DNA of 8,148 bases from a bacterium (lineage in GTDB: Bacteria > Auribacterota > UBA3054), in contig JAFSWV010000118.1 in assembly GCA_017444325.1 (NCBI GenBank), positions 1 through 8,148 on the forward strand, given 5' to 3'. This document shows positions 6,376 to 8,148 of this stretch, one piece after another (position 1 is the stretch's first letter; the number at the start of each line of letters is the position of its first letter). A program made the translations under genes and the position numbers. Under the pieces are notes generated by a model. That model did no database searches, had not been told where the DNA came from, and saw only the letters and a program-made list of their open reading frames with translations.

Positions 6376-8148
6376 GCGCGCTGTTTGAACTTAATTCGCC
6401 ATACGCCCCCATGGGCGACCAGGTGAAGGCTATAACAGACCTATCTGAAGGAGTAGAGCGCGGGCTTAGGTCGCAGACGCTTTTGGGCGTCACCGGTTCC
6501 GGCAAGACTTTCACCATGGCGAACATTATAGCGAGAGCCGGGAGGCCGACGCTTATTCTGGCGCCCAACAAAACGCTGGCGGCGCAGCTGTACGGCGAGA
6601 TGATGCGGCTTTTCCCCAAGAACGCCATGGAGTATTTCGTTTCGTACTACGACTATTTCCAGCCGGAAGCTTACATTCCCGTTTCGGACACTTACATCGA
6701 GAAAAGCTGCGACCGCAACGATCTCCTTGACAGGCTCAGGCTTTCCGCGACGCGCTCGCTTCTGACTAGGAGGGACGTCATCGTCGTCGCTTCCGTCTCC
6801 TGCATCTACGGCCTTTCCAAGCCGGAGACCTACCTTGAGATGAGGTCGAGCATCGCCGTGGGCGACGTTATCGACCAGCACGCTTTCCTGAAGTCGCTCG
6901 TCGCCATGCAGTACCAGCGCAACGACGCCGATTTTCACCGCGGCACTTTCAGGGTGAAAGGCGACACAATCGACATCTTCCCGGCTTATGAGGACAAGGA
7001 ATACCTCTCCATCTCGCTCTTCGGCGAGGAAGTGGAAAGCTTAAGGCTTTGCGACGAGCTGACGCGCCAGACGCTGAGGCACACTGACTCCTTTACGATC
7101 TATCCCGCCTCCCATTACGCCACCAGCGCCGAGATCATGCGCCTTTCCATTATGGAGATCAAGGAAGATCTTCAGAAAAGGCTTGAGGAGTTTAAGAGGG
7201 AAGGGAAATTGCTGGAGGCCCAGCGCCTCGAGCAGCGCGTCACGCACGACGTCGAGATGATGGAGGAGATGGGCTTCTGCTCAGGGATCGAGAACTACTC
7301 CCGCTACCTTGACCGCCGCAAAGAAGGCGAGATGCCCTACACGCTGCTCGACTACTTCCCGAAGGACTGGCTGATGCTGATAGACGAAAGCCACATAAGC
7401 ATCCCGCAGCTGGGCGGGATGTCCAGGGGAGACGCAGCGAGAAAGGAGACGCTGGTGCGCTACGGATTTAGGCTTCCGGCCGCCAAGGACAACAGGCCTT
7501 TGCGTTTTGAGGAGATAAAGCAGAAGCTGAATCAGGTCATATACGTTTCCGCCACGCCAGGCGAATACGAACTTGAGCTTTCCAAAAAGGAAGCGGAAGA
7601 GAAAAAAGTTTCTTTCCGCGTTCCCGTGGAGCAGGTCATCCGCCCAACCGGCTTGCTTGATCCTCTGCTCGAAGTCAGGCCTTCCAAGACGCAGGTCACG
7701 GACGTCATAGACGAGATCAGAAAACGTGTGGAAGCGGGCGAGCGCACGCTTATCACCGTGTTGACGAAACGCATGGCGGAGGAACTGACCGATTACCTGA
7801 TAGGGGAAGACATCAAGGTCACGTATCTCCATTCCGACATCGACACGATGGAACGAACGGAAGTGATCAACAGCCTTAGGAAAGGCGAGGTGGACGTTTT
7901 GGTCGGCATCAACCTTTTGCGGGAGGGTCTCGACCTTCCGGAAGTGACGCTCGTCGCCATTTTCGACGCTGACCAGGAGGGCTTTTTGCGTTCCACGCGC
8001 TCCCTTATCCAGACCATAGGCCGCGCCGCCAGGAACATCAAGGGCAGCGTCATCCTGTACGCCGACACTATGACCGACGCCCTGAAAGCCGCGATAGACG
8101 AGACCGAGCGCCGCCGGGCGATCCAGGAGGATTACAACGCGAAAAACG
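6372..8148 (+). CDS. uvrB: Excinuclease ABC subunit B (3' end beyond window)
   Basis: The damage-verifying helicase of nucleotide excision repair, which works with UvrA and UvrC. The frame stays open for 592 codons to the window edge. All landmarks fall at the numbers of characterised UvrB proteins, confirming the ATG at 6372. These are Walker A GVTGSGKT (39-46, Lys45), the beta-hairpin YYDYFQPEAY (from 92), the UvrA-contact segment FHRGTFRVKGD (188-198), Walker B DESH (338-341), SATPG (393-397), LTKRMAEELTDYL, YLHSDIDT, NLLREGLD, and motif VI QTIGRAARN (547-555). Two conservative changes are seen: Phe96 where the best-known homologues have Tyr, and Lys196 where they have Arg. The missing C-terminus should be about 70-100 residues, including the UVR motif that binds UvrC. 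The start overlaps the yacG stop as ATGA, with a GGGG just upstream, so translation is probably coupled. SOS control would have to act at the dnaE promoter. Confidence 0.97.
   Translation, partial: MSALFELNSPYAPMGDQVKAITDLSEGVERGLRSQTLLGVTGSGKTFTMANIIARAGRPTLILAPNKTLAAQLYGEMMRLFPKNAMEYFVSYYDYFQPEAYIPVSDTYIEKSCDRNDLLDRLRLSATRSLLTRRDVIVVASVSCIYGLSKPETYLEMRSSIAVGDVIDQHAFLKSLVAMQYQRNDADFHRGTFRVKGDTIDIFPAYEDKEYLSISLFGEEVESLRLCDELTRQTLRHTDSFTIYPASHYATSAEIMRLSIMEIKEDLQKRLEEFKREGKLLEAQRLEQRVTHDVEMMEEMGFCSGIENYSRYLDRRKEGEMPYTLLDYFPKDWLMLIDESHISIPQLGGMSRGDAARKETLVRYGFRLPAAKDNRPLRFEEIKQKLNQVIYVSATPGEYELELSKKEAEEKKVSFRVPVEQVIRPTGLLDPLLEVRPSKTQVTDVIDEIRKRVEAGERTLITVLTKRMAEELTDYLIGEDIKVTYLHSDIDTMERTEVINSLRKGEVDVLVGINLLREGLDLPEVTLVAIFDADQEGFLRSTRSLIQTIGRAARNIKGSVILYADTMTDALKAAIDETERRRAIQEDYNAKN

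Overview
The window looks like bacterial chromosome from a Gram-negative lineage, most likely the PVC superphylum (Kiritimatiellota/Lentisphaerota type, as found in gut metagenomes). This placement rests mainly on recalled resemblance of the first gene to the large families of secreted SUMF1-like proteins in those groups, so it is tentative. The other genes are housekeeping genes and do not fix the phylum.

Layout. Positions 1-28 hold a rho-independent terminator of a gene lying to the left of the window. Positions 112-1665 (+) encode a secreted protein with two possibly duplicated beta-rich N-terminal units and a complete C-terminal SUMF1/FGE-sulfatase-like domain. Converging on it, only 11 nt away, is a compact PlsB-like acyltransferase (2798-1677, minus strand, GTG start). 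A divergent 120-nt promoter region (2799-2918) separates this from a rightward block, dnaE (2919-6167), yacG (6160-6375) and uvrB (6372 to the window edge, C-terminus cut off). The overlaps of 8 and 4 nt imply one transcript. There are no stretches over 300 bases without a gene, and I saw no tRNA, rRNA, CRISPR array or insertion sequence.

How the genes relate. The rightward block is a replication/repair unit: a DNA polymerase III alpha subunit, a small zinc-finger protein of the gyrase-inhibitor family, and the damage-recognition helicase of nucleotide excision repair. The acyltransferase belongs to phospholipid synthesis and the SUMF1-like protein to the cell surface or periplasm; neither has an obvious functional link to the block.

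Most interesting signals. (1) The last 27 codons of the SUMF1 domain have the layout of a variable region of a diversity-generating retroelement (DGR): every putatively variable codon ends in C or T and could derive from AAC/AAT, while every interleaved conserved codon lacks adenine. No reverse transcriptase or template repeat is in the window, so this is a hypothesis. (2) The DnaE PHP domain appears to have lost most of its metal ligands, and the protein ends right after the OB fold. (3) dnaE has a good promoter whose predicted start leaves almost no leader.
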